A program made the translations under genes and the position numbers. 64,000 nucleotides of DNA. Source: Gp1-AA133 sp964641665. GTDB lineage: Bacteria; Acidobacteriota; Terriglobia; Terriglobales; Acidobacteriaceae. The notes beneath the pieces are model-generated. The model searched no databases and was not told the DNA's origin. It saw only the letters and a list, made by a program, of their open reading frames with translations. The first letter of the stretch is position 1. Each line of letters begins with the position of its first letter. Location: contig CAZXKO010000068.1 of assembly GCA_964641665.1 (NCBI GenBank), forward strand, positions 14,930-78,929. Direction: 5' to 3'. Of this stretch, positions 39,085 through 47,812 are shown one piece after another.

Positions 39085-40278
39085 ATGAAAATCACCGATA
39101 TTCGCTGGACCCGTGCGTTTATCCCGATCGAAGCCCCGTTGCGTTATTCGATCGGGTCTCATCCCGGCTTCTCCCGCTACATCATCGAGGTCGACACCGA
39201 TGAAGGAATCACGGGCTTGGGAGAGTGCTACACCGGCGCCAGCCGAGCCGGCCAATTGGCCGATCTGAAGCCGCAACTCATCGGCGAAGATCCCATGAAC
39301 CTTGAGCGGATCCGCTGGAAGGTTGCGGCCCCCAGTTCGGTCAAACTCTTCGGATTTGCGCTCGGATTCGCGGGAATCGAGTTTGCTCTTCTCGACATTC
39401 AGGGAAAAGCCCTGAACCGCCCCGTGTGCGACCTGCTCGGCGGCCGCATTCGCGACGAAGTGTCGTTTGCCGCCTATCTGTTCTATCGGTATCCCAACGA
39501 TAAGGGGACGGGCGAAATTTCGAACGCCGACCAAATGGTTGCGTTTGCCAAGAGTCTCGTGTCGCAGTACGGCTTCAAAACTCTGAAATACAAGAACGGC
39601 GTGCTGCCTCCAGACGAGGAGATTGCCACGTTCATCGCCCTGCGTAAGGCATTCCCCGCGCTCCGCATCCGGCTGGACCCGAACGCGGTCTGGACCGTAA
39701 CCACGGCATTGGACGTGGCCCGACGGCTGCACGACTACAACATGGAGTACCTGGAAGACCCCGTCTGGGGGATGCGGGCCATGCAGCGCGTCAATGCGAA
39801 AGTTCCATGGGTTACGCTGGCTTCAAACATGTCGGTATTCGCCTTCGAAGATCTTGCGCCCGCGATCATGTCCGACTTGCTGGATGTCGTACTCCTCGAT
39901 CCCCATTGGTACGGCGGCATCCACCGCGCCAAGCTGGCGGGGCAAATCTGCGAAGCGCTCGGCGTGGATGCTGGCATGCACAGCGGCGCGGAATTCGGGA
40001 TATCACAAGCAGCCATGTTGCACTTGGCAGCTTGTCTTCCCAATCTGACGCTGGCCGCGGATTCGCATTACCACCACCTGACCGATGACATCCTGGAGGG
40101 CGGCAAGATGCAATTCAAGGACGGGGCGATGACGGTCCCGACTGGTCCCGGGCTGGGAGTTACTCTCGATCGCGACAAGCTCGCCCGCTACCACGAACTG
40201 TCAAAGCAACACGAAATGGGCGCGTGGACGGATGATCCACGGCGCTCAGGAACGATCATCACGCAACCTAAATGGTGA
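39085..40278 (+). CDS. glucarate-dehydratase-like enolase-superfamily enzyme
   Basis: 397 residues with GGAG upstream. The N-terminal capping domain is followed by the barrel. Metal ligands read RLDPN (Asp), YLEDP (Glu) and LASNMS (Asn), with KTLKYKNGV carrying the base Lys and GMHSGAEFGIS the His. The Asn third ligand and the His base identify the glucarate dehydratase subgroup. The end, PGLGVTLDRDKLARYHEL, also matches it. It would dehydrate a hexarate or aldonate to a 2-keto-3-deoxy acid. The true substrate may not be glucarate. Confidence 0.82.
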   Translation: MKITDIRWTRAFIPIEAPLRYSIGSHPGFSRYIIEVDTDEGITGLGECYTGASRAGQLADLKPQLIGEDPMNLERIRWKVAAPSSVKLFGFALGFAGIEFALLDIQGKALNRPVCDLLGGRIRDEVSFAAYLFYRYPNDKGTGEISNADQMVAFAKSLVSQYGFKTLKYKNGVLPPDEEIATFIALRKAFPALRIRLDPNAVWTVTTALDVARRLHDYNMEYLEDPVWGMRAMQRVNAKVPWVTLASNMSVFAFEDLAPAIMSDLLDVVLLDPHWYGGIHRAKLAGQICEALGVDAGMHSGAEFGISQAAMLHLAACLPNLTLAADSHYHHLTDDILEGGKMQFKDGAMTVPTGPGLGVTLDRDKLARYHELSKQHEMGAWTDDPRRSGTIITQPKW

Positions 40279-43200
40279 CCCTCGTGATCCGGAAAGGATG
40301 TTTGGTCGCAGCGTTCATGATTGCGCTTTCACCGCTAGTCGCAAGGGCAGCGGAGCGCAGCATCTGGAAGATCGGAACTTTCAATCACTCATCCGGCGAG
40401 TTTCGTGCTCAGGACATCACCTACGCTGACCCGAAGAGTGATCCCACCTTCGTGGTGGGCAAAAGCAAGGATCAGGATTGGTATCGATTCCAGCCCGGCC
40501 CTGCGAATGGCATGACGGGCGGCCGATACCATCCTTTTACGGTGAAGTTTTCCCTGCCAGAGTCTCCGCAAGGAGTGTATTACCTCAGGATTGCCGTGCT
40601 GTATGAGACCCCGCGTTTGTCTTCCCTGAAGCTCGATGTAAACGGCAAAACGGGACTCTTCTACTTCCATCCGAAGTTGGATTTCCATGCCGGGGATTGG
40701 GAAGGAACGTTCGTTCCGCAAACCTCAACCGACGACAAGACCATCGCTATCCCGGCGGAATGGCTCCATCGCGGCGACAACCGCTTCGTGCTGACGGCCG
40801 TTGACGACCCGGCGAGCGCACAGAATTCGTTAGGGGCCATCGCTCCCGGCCACTCAGGATTAGTTTATGACGCCCTCGAACTGACGCAGGATGCGGCCGC
40901 CCACTATGACGAACACGCGTTCACGACGCGGGTGGAACCCACGATCTTCTATCGTGCCCTGCCCAGCGGCACGGCCGAGATCGTCGATGTCTTCATCCGA
41001 GCCGGCAATGTCGAGAAGATTGGGAGTGTCGAACTGAAGATTGGTTCGATCTCTCTGAAGAAAAAGTTTTCGACGGAGAGTAGCTTCGGAGAAGTCCGAC
41101 TCAGCTTTGAGGTTCCGGAGTGGGAGGGCGCAGCACCGGCCTCGGTGAGCATGGGCAAGTTGCGGACAACCTCCACAGTAACAGCGGCGAAGAAATGGAC
41201 GGTGGCGATCATTCCCCATGAGCACCTCGACGTCGGGTTCACAGACTACGCTGCAAAAGTAGCCGAGTTGCACTCGCAATCCGTGGACGCAGCGATGGAT
41301 CTGATCCGCGAGACTCCTGATTTCCGCTGGACGCTGGACGGAAGCTGGGTGGCGAGCGAGTATCTGAAGGGGCGCACCCTCGAGGCGCGTGAGCGATTCC
41401 TGAAGCACGTGCGCGAGGGAAGCATCATGATCCCCCCGGAGTTTGCCAATCAGCACACCGGGAACGCTTCCTGGGAAGCTCTTGCCCGGTCTTTTTACAA
41501 TCAGAAGAAGTTGAACGACGAGTTCAAGCTCCCGACCACCGATGCGGCACAGATCGTCGATGTGCCGTCCTACACCTGGGGGTATGCTTCCATCCTGCAC
41601 GATGCAGGAATCAAGTACTTGATCGCAGCCAGCAACAGTTGGCGCGCTCCGGTGATGCTCCTCGGCCGCTGGAACCAGAAGTCGCCATTTTACTGGGAAG
41701 GCCCCGACGGAAGCCGCGTCCTCATGTGGTACTCGCGGGCCTACCTGCAATTGCAGACGCTATTCGGAAGCCCGTGGCGAATGGAAGCCATTCGCGATGC
41801 ACTCCCTGTCTTTCTTCAGGCTTACACAAGGCCCGACTACACCGCCAACACGGTAATCGTTTTCGGAACGCAGTTGGAGAATACGCCCCTCGCTCGTGAA
41901 CAAAGTGGAATCGTTGCGGCCGCGCAGCGCGAATATGCCTGGCCCAAACTCGAGTTCGCGACCGTGCAATCGGCGATGGCACGGATCGAGCAGGAGTGGA
42001 AGGGCAAGATCCCATTTTACCGCGGTGACTTTGGGCCGTACTGGGAAGACGGGTACGGTTCTGACGCCGCGCATACCGCGGTACACCGTCAAAATCAGCA
42101 CCGTATCACTACCGCTGAGGTGATGGGCTCGGCGGCGTCTTCCCTCGACCCACAAGTGACTCCAGACAAGAGCAAGCTTCAAGACGCGTGGTGGAATGAG
42201 TTGATCTACGACGAACACACGTGGACGTATGTTGGCGCGACCACTCAGCCCGAACACCACCAGAGCATCGACCAGATCGCTTTGAAGGGGTCTCGAGTAA
42301 GGCGGGCACAGAATGACATTGATGAATCTCTCCAGCGTAGCTGGGCGCAGCTTGAGGCGTTGGTAAGGCCAAGGGAAGCTTCTGTCGCCGTATGGAACTC
42401 CCTCAACTGGCCACGCTCTGGGATTGTGGAAACGGACCTGCCGGAAGGGTCCACTCTGTTCGATCCGTCTACCGGGAAAGAGATTGCCATGGAGGTGCTG
42501 CGGAAGGGGAAAGGCATCTCGTTGCCGGGATTCGGGCCGGGCAATGTACGGATTCGTTTCCTCGCCGATGACGTACCTGCGGTCGGCTACAAGCTTTTCA
42601 CGGTCAAACCAGCGAGTGCTCGATCGGATGAGGTTGCTGAGGTCAGAGACAACGTCCTCGAGAACCGGTTCTATCGGGTGACCATAGACCCCGTCGCCGG
42701 TGCCATCGGCGGCATCTTCGACAAAGAACTCGGTCGTGAATTGCTCGATCCTAAGAGTCCTTATAAGTTCGGAGCTTACCTTTATGTCTCTGGCGGCGAC
42801 GAATATCCCAACAACTCTTTGTATCGGTTTGGGGCCGGGTTGAACCCCCCAAATTTGACGGTTCACCCAGCAGAGTCCGGCAGGCTGGTATCCGCGAAGG
42901 AAACAGCTTTGGGCACGGTCGCCTTGCTGCGCACCCGGGCGGTGAATACTCCCACGGTGGAGATGGAGATTCTGCTACCCAATAACGAAAAGCAAATCTT
43001 GCTCACCTATCACCTGACGAAGGAGCGAGTGCTGACACGGGAATCTGCATACATCGGGTTTCCCTTCTCGATAAGCGATCCACAGTTCTCTTACGGGTCG
43101 CAGACCGCCTGGGTCAACCCCGCGAAAGACGAACTTCCGGGGGGCAGTCGAGAATGGTACCTGCCGACCACATGGTCCGCCGTTTCTAACCGCGATGTGA

Positions 43201-43793
43201 CAGCTGCGGTAGTAGCAATCGATGCTCCGCTAATGAATTTTGGCGACATCGTGCGCGCCACTTGGCCTGCTGACTTCAGCCCGAAGAGCAGCACAATTTT
43301 TTCGTGGCTCATGAACAACTACTGGGGAACAAATTTCCCTGCGTGGCAAGGGGGCGACTTCACCTTTCGTTACGCGATCACCAGTGGTGCCCGGTTCGAG
43401 CCCGCATCTCTGAACCGTTTCGGCTGGAATGCCCTCACTCCCCTGGAGAGAGACGATGTGGCGGGTTCAACGGATTCAGGCGTTCTTCCAAACAATCAAG
43501 CTAGCCTGCTGAGCATCAGCAATCCGAACATCAATGTGCTCACGTGGAAGACCGCAGAGGACGGAGATGGCACAATACTTCGTCTACAGGAGGCTGCGGG
43601 TGAGGCTTCCCAATTCACGATCTCAAGCAAATACCTCAAGCTGGAGGAGGCTTGGTCGTGCAATCTCCTGGAAGTGAATCAAGCGCCAATCCCGTCTTCT
43701 CCAAATGGAGTGGGCGTCTCGATTGGGCCTTTTCAGGTCGTCACCATCCGGATTCATACCAGCCCGCGTTTTGCGAAGGAGGTCCGGCCATGA
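40272..43793 (+). CDS. GH38-like alpha-mannosidase with N-terminal rhamnogalacturonan-lyase-like beta domain
   Basis: 1173 residues; overlaps the preceding gene by 7 bases (ATGGTGA). A signal peptide ends near ARAA. Residues about 30-210 resemble the beta-sandwich of PL4-type lyases (WKIGTFNHSSGEF ... LKLDVNG). From about 315 the GH38 domain starts with IPHEHLDVGFTDY, which holds the H-x-H-x-D zinc motif. A C-terminal beta domain completes the GH38 layout. The catalytic Asp cannot be named safely. Export of a GH38-type enzyme with a carbohydrate-binding front end suggests action on polysaccharide fragments. Confidence 0.72.
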   Translation: MVTLVIRKGCLVAAFMIALSPLVARAAERSIWKIGTFNHSSGEFRAQDITYADPKSDPTFVVGKSKDQDWYRFQPGPANGMTGGRYHPFTVKFSLPESPQGVYYLRIAVLYETPRLSSLKLDVNGKTGLFYFHPKLDFHAGDWEGTFVPQTSTDDKTIAIPAEWLHRGDNRFVLTAVDDPASAQNSLGAIAPGHSGLVYDALELTQDAAAHYDEHAFTTRVEPTIFYRALPSGTAEIVDVFIRAGNVEKIGSVELKIGSISLKKKFSTESSFGEVRLSFEVPEWEGAAPASVSMGKLRTTSTVTAAKKWTVAIIPHEHLDVGFTDYAAKVAELHSQSVDAAMDLIRETPDFRWTLDGSWVASEYLKGRTLEARERFLKHVREGSIMIPPEFANQHTGNASWEALARSFYNQKKLNDEFKLPTTDAAQIVDVPSYTWGYASILHDAGIKYLIAASNSWRAPVMLLGRWNQKSPFYWEGPDGSRVLMWYSRAYLQLQTLFGSPWRMEAIRDALPVFLQAYTRPDYTANTVIVFGTQLENTPLAREQSGIVAAAQREYAWPKLEFATVQSAMARIEQEWKGKIPFYRGDFGPYWEDGYGSDAAHTAVHRQNQHRITTAEVMGSAASSLDPQVTPDKSKLQDAWWNELIYDEHTWTYVGATTQPEHHQSIDQIALKGSRVRRAQNDIDESLQRSWAQLEALVRPREASVAVWNSLNWPRSGIVETDLPEGSTLFDPSTGKEIAMEVLRKGKGISLPGFGPGNVRIRFLADDVPAVGYKLFTVKPASARSDEVAEVRDNVLENRFYRVTIDPVAGAIGGIFDKELGRELLDPKSPYKFGAYLYVSGGDEYPNNSLYRFGAGLNPPNLTVHPAESGRLVSAKETALGTVALLRTRAVNTPTVEMEILLPNNEKQILLTYHLTKERVLTRESAYIGFPFSISDPQFSYGSQTAWVNPAKDELPGGSREWYLPTTWSAVSNRDVTAAVVAIDAPLMNFGDIVRATWPADFSPKSSTIFSWLMNNYWGTNFPAWQGGDFTFRYAITSGARFEPASLNRFGWNALTPLERDDVAGSTDSGVLPNNQASLLSISNPNINVLTWKTAEDGDGTILRLQEAAGEASQFTISSKYLKLEEAWSCNLLEVNQAPIPSSPNGVGVSIGPFQVVTIRIHTSPRFAKEVRP

Positions 43794-44605
43794 ACATTGA
43801 TCTTTCCGGCAAGGTCGCGATCGTGACCGGAGGAGCCATGGGGATCGGAGGAGCCACTTCGGGAAAGCTCGCGCTGGCTGGAGCGGCGGTGGCCATCCTG
43901 GATCCCAACCAAGAGGCTGGCAGCAAGACTACCGACGAGATTCGGCGCCTGGGTTGCTCGTGCAACTACTATCGCTGCGATGTGAGCCAAAGCCATGAGG
44001 TCGAGCACGCCATCGGCGCGGTAATTGCACAAAGCGGCAGAGTTGACATCCTGGTTAGCAACGCCGGAATTCAGCACTACGGAGATGTCATCACGACCTC
44101 TGAGCACGATTGGGAACGCACCCTTGCGGTCAATCTCAAGGGCTGTTTCTTGGTGGCCAAGTTTTGCGTTCCCCATATGCTCAAGCATGGTGGCGCCATC
44201 GTGGTGCTCGGCTCAGTACAGAGCTTTACGGCGATCAAGAATTCGGTTGCGTATGTCACGTCGAAGCATGCCCTGTTAGGGCTAACCCGGGCCATGGCGC
44301 TCGATTACGCGTCGAACGGCATCCGGGTGAACTGTGTATGCCCGGGAACGATTGACACTCCCATGTTGCACTGGGCCGCGAGCTTGGCATCCGACCCGAA
44401 GGAAGTGATTCGTACCTGCGAACGTATGCATGCCCTCGGGCGCATTGGTAAGCCGGAAGAAGTAGCCGATGCCGTTCTTTATCTTGTCTCTCCCATGTCG
44501 TCATTCATAACGGGCGCGGCGTTGGTCGTGGATGGGGGAATGCTGGTCCCGGCTGGCGGAATGGGATTCCAGGAGGGCGGGACGGGAGCGGCTACGCACA
44601 AATGA
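43790..44605 (+). CDS. short-chain dehydrogenase/reductase
   Basis: 271 residues from the ATG at 43790, overlapping the previous stop as ATGA. The cofactor motif is TGGAMGIGGATS (TGxxxGIG), then NAGIQHYGD and the active-site pair Ser in GSVQSF and Tyr-Lys in YVTSK. Classical SDR length. In the operon it probably oxidises the free sugar to the lactone used by the SMP-30 enzyme. It is cytoplasmic. Confidence 0.88.
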   Translation: MNIDLSGKVAIVTGGAMGIGGATSGKLALAGAAVAILDPNQEAGSKTTDEIRRLGCSCNYYRCDVSQSHEVEHAIGAVIAQSGRVDILVSNAGIQHYGDVITTSEHDWERTLAVNLKGCFLVAKFCVPHMLKHGGAIVVLGSVQSFTAIKNSVAYVTSKHALLGLTRAMALDYASNGIRVNCVCPGTIDTPMLHWAASLASDPKEVIRTCERMHALGRIGKPEEVADAVLYLVSPMSSFITGAALVVDGGMLVPAGGMGFQEGGTGAATHK

Positions 44606-44677
44606 ACCTCCGGGGAAAGACCGCCAACATCACGGATGCTTCCGGCGGAATCGATCGATGGGGGGCTGGGCATCTTA

Positions 44678-45883
44678 ATGGCAGTCTGTGAAGCCACTCC
44701 CATCGTATGGAAAGGACGCCGGGCCTACCGCCTTACCAATGGTTTGATCGAGCTGACGGTGCTACTCGGGGGCGGCCACATTGCGGACTTTCGCGCCTGT
44801 GGCTCGCCTTGCAATGTCCTGTTTGAATCACCCTGGAGCACGATCGAACCATGCGAGTACTCGCCCGAGCTTCATTCCGGAGAGTATGGCGAAGGTCCGG
44901 TTGGGAGGTTTTTGGCGAGTTTTACGGGTCACGCGTTAGTACTCGGCTACTTCGGCATGCCGAACCCCGAAGAGACGGCGCGCGGCCTGCCGCTTCACGG
45001 AGAGGCTGCATGCGCGGAGTGGCAAGTTCTCTTATCGGCAGCTGATGATGCGCGCGCGTATCTCTTGCTGGAAGCATCCCTTCCGGAATATCAGCTGCGG
45101 GTAAAACGGACTCTCTCCCTTTTAGCAGGCGCTTCCTCCACCCTAGTCGAAGAGCAAGTAACAAATTTCGGCCAAGCGGACGTGGATTATCAGTGGGTAG
45201 AACACGCCACTTTTGGTGAACCGTTCTTTGCCAGAGAGGAAGCACAACTTTTTATCTCGGCGAAGCAAGGCCGAACTTGGCCGGAGGGCTATGAAGGTAA
45301 GGCGTTGCTGATCTCCGATTCCAACTTTGATTGGCCATGGGCGCAAGCGCCCAGCGGCGGACGGGTGGATCTTTCGCGGGCTTTTTTGCGCAGCGGCACG
45401 GGCTGTGTCGCCGCGTTATTGACGGAGACGGAGCGGCGCCCTGGTTTTGTCGCGGTTCACAACCAGCGGCTCAAGACCGTCGCCGGATATTTCTTCGATT
45501 CTCGCCGGTTTCCGTGGATCGCTCTTTGGGAGGAAAACTGCGCCCGCCAATATGCTCCGTGGAACGGCAAAACACACGCCCGCGGCGTTGAATTTGGGAC
45601 TAGCCCAATGCCGACCGGCTTACAGAAAGCTCGCCTGGCGAAGACCCTATTCCACACTCCCGTGTTCGCAACTCTCCCAGCCGGAGAGACAGTCACCACG
45701 TCCTACCAGCTTTTCACGACTCCCGTGCCCGGCGATTGGCGTGGGATCGCCGATCTGCACGAAGGAAGCACAGACGTCTTCCTCCGGGATACCCGTGGGC
45801 AAAGTTTAAGAATACGGGCGAGTGGGGTACGTCAGTTCGGCAGCAGTCCGTGCTCCCACAAGATTCATCGCTCCCAGAGCTGA
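44678..45883 (+). CDS. galactose-mutarotase-like fold protein (DUF4432/aldose-epimerase-like)
   Basis: 401 residues from the ATG at 44678. Almost all beta; the N-terminal block GLIELTVLLGGGHIADFR and later VEEQVTNFGQADVDYQWVEH fit the supersandwich of aldose epimerases and DUF4432 proteins. The usual epimerase His/Glu pair is not evident. It is the last gene of the operon and a sugar-binding or mutarotase role is inferred. The last ~30 residues look ragged, so the C-terminus may be altered. Confidence 0.55.
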   Translation: MAVCEATPIVWKGRRAYRLTNGLIELTVLLGGGHIADFRACGSPCNVLFESPWSTIEPCEYSPELHSGEYGEGPVGRFLASFTGHALVLGYFGMPNPEETARGLPLHGEAACAEWQVLLSAADDARAYLLLEASLPEYQLRVKRTLSLLAGASSTLVEEQVTNFGQADVDYQWVEHATFGEPFFAREEAQLFISAKQGRTWPEGYEGKALLISDSNFDWPWAQAPSGGRVDLSRAFLRSGTGCVAALLTETERRPGFVAVHNQRLKTVAGYFFDSRRFPWIALWEENCARQYAPWNGKTHARGVEFGTSPMPTGLQKARLAKTLFHTPVFATLPAGETVTTSYQLFTTPVPGDWRGIADLHEGSTDVFLRDTRGQSLRIRASGVRQFGSSPCSHKIHRSQS

Positions 45884-45885
45884 AT

Positions 45886-47640
45886 CTATGGATTGCTTCG
45901 AACGAACGCTTTGATGGTGGCGCAGCGCTTCCCTTCCGATTCTCCATGGGGGCGAATCATGTACTGGGCTACCGAGGCCGGAACGATGAACGTTTCAGCG
46001 TAATGCACGACTAGCGGAGGGAATTCCTGGGTCGGGCTCTCCACGATCGCCTCGCGCCCTTCGCAGAGATTCAGGACGTTCACACCTCCGTTGGTGGAGT
46101 GAAGAACCGGCCGGGTGAACCAGTGCCTTCGGGTTTCGATGAACTCGCGTTTGTGAAGTCCCGTCCGCTCCTCCGTCCAGCCATCCCCGCGACCGACCTC
46201 GCAAATGCGGTTCAGTAGGTTGGCTTCGACCCAGCGGGTGGCGCGGTCCCATTGCACATTGCGCAGTCCGTGCTCAAGATGAATCGGGCGAGGCGTTCCG
46301 TCTAGGCCCAACCGGCCCCAGTCCCACATCTTGAAGGTGAAGATGTAGGGCGTGGCGCTGATCTCGAGGACCATGCTGTTTTTGCCGGAACAATGGGGCG
46401 TTCCGGCAGGGATCAGGAAATGATCGTGCTTTTTGGCCGGGCATCGGTTCACGTATTTGTCGGCGTCGAAGAGAGACTCTCCCTCCTGCGCACGGTGAAG
46501 GTCCTCGATCATCTGGCCCCGATCGACGTTCTCCCTTAGGCCGAGATAGACGCAGCCGTCGTCGCCTGCGTCCAGCAAGTAATAGCTCTCGTCCTGGGTG
46601 TAGGCCATGCCGAACTTTTCGTGAATGTATTCGGTCAGCGGATGGACTTGAAACGAGAGATTGCCGCCATCCATGGTGTCGAGGAAGTCGAAACGAATCG
46701 GAAATTCGGTGCCGAAGCGGGCGTGGACCGCTTCTCCGAGCAACTCGTGGGGATGCGTAAACACCAGATCGATCGAGGGGATTTCCACTTGCACGTCGCC
46801 AAAACCGAGCAGCAGACTGTTTTCTTCGGGAACACAGTCGAAACACCACGCATAGTTCTCAACATCCCGCGGCAGATCGCAGATTTCCTTCATCCACTGT
46901 CCGCCCCACGGGCCGGGATCAAAAAACGGGACCACGCGAAATGGCTGCGATGCGGCTCGCCTCAATCCTTGGGAAAGCTGTGCTCCAGTGATCATCTTCG
47001 GTGTATCGCGCTGGTTCGAGTCGAGCAGGAAGTCGATCCGCGACAACAGCCGCTTCTTGTGGCGATCGGCCGCACGCCAATCAACAAAATAAGCGCGCTT
47101 GTATTTGATAGACGGACGCTCGTCTAGGTTACTCAACCCGAGATTGCCTATTTGGCCAGCACGTTGGCGCTGCTGAATCTCCCAGCGCGCCAGGTCGCTG
47201 TAGATCAGCAGGTCCCATTTTTCGGTCAGCAGGGCCGCTCCCGTGCCGATCACAACGACGAGCCCTGTCACCTTTTCCAGTTCCATGGCCTTTTGACCGA
47301 GTTTTCCCTCGTCCAGGAATTCGGGGAGTTCGTAGTTGTTCATGAACGCGAAGACCGGATCATCTCCCAGATCTCGGGCGGTCAATGCTGTAATGGCACT
47401 CTCGGGAAGATAACAATCACTGACACGAAGGATCGCTTGCGGACGGAGGGCCCGTGAAAGGTTGGACTCGATATCGTTTACATCGCATCCGGGATAGCAC
47501 TCAACGCACACGACAAAGCGACCCTGTCGAATCTTGCTCCTCAGACGAAGAGCAATATCGTCCCAACCGACGTCGCATCTGGCATCCGAAACCGGGACAA
47601 CGGGGAATTTGTCGTAATTTGAAACATATGGCTTGGGCAT
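45886..47640 (-). CDS. manA: long type I phosphomannose isomerase
   Basis: 584 residues, against 300-400 for common ManA. The C-terminal ~330 residues hold the cupin metal site of class I enzymes: SFQVHPLTEYIHEKFG and HDHFLIPAGTPHCSGKN. The N-terminal ~220 residues (RFVVCVECYPGCDVNDI ... LVVVIGTGAALL) look like a uridine-kinase-type alpha/beta domain that has lost its P-loop. Long forms of this kind are known in Bacteroidetes and Acidobacteria. It would turn mannose-6-P into fructose-6-P. It converges on the operon with two bases between stops. Confidence 0.72.
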   Translation of the reverse strand: MPKPYVSNYDKFPVVPVSDARCDVGWDDIALRLRSKIRQGRFVVCVECYPGCDVNDIESNLSRALRPQAILRVSDCYLPESAITALTARDLGDDPVFAFMNNYELPEFLDEGKLGQKAMELEKVTGLVVVIGTGAALLTEKWDLLIYSDLARWEIQQRQRAGQIGNLGLSNLDERPSIKYKRAYFVDWRAADRHKKRLLSRIDFLLDSNQRDTPKMITGAQLSQGLRRAASQPFRVVPFFDPGPWGGQWMKEICDLPRDVENYAWCFDCVPEENSLLLGFGDVQVEIPSIDLVFTHPHELLGEAVHARFGTEFPIRFDFLDTMDGGNLSFQVHPLTEYIHEKFGMAYTQDESYYLLDAGDDGCVYLGLRENVDRGQMIEDLHRAQEGESLFDADKYVNRCPAKKHDHFLIPAGTPHCSGKNSMVLEISATPYIFTFKMWDWGRLGLDGTPRPIHLEHGLRNVQWDRATRWVEANLLNRICEVGRGDGWTEERTGLHKREFIETRRHWFTRPVLHSTNGGVNVLNLCEGREAIVESPTQEFPPLVVHYAETFIVPASVAQYMIRPHGESEGKRCATIKAFVRSNP

Positions 47641-47812
47641 TGATCCTCAGACTTCACTGACCACCGGTTTCGTTGTCTGACGGTTGAGCGGCGAGTGCTG
47701 CCGCCTACTGCGGGAGTGCTCCCGACCCAATTTCCCGCGTCGCCAGGAGACAGCACCGAAACCTCGGCGACAGCGATTCCTCGCTGCCGCCGGATTGGAA
47801 AGCACTTTCAGG

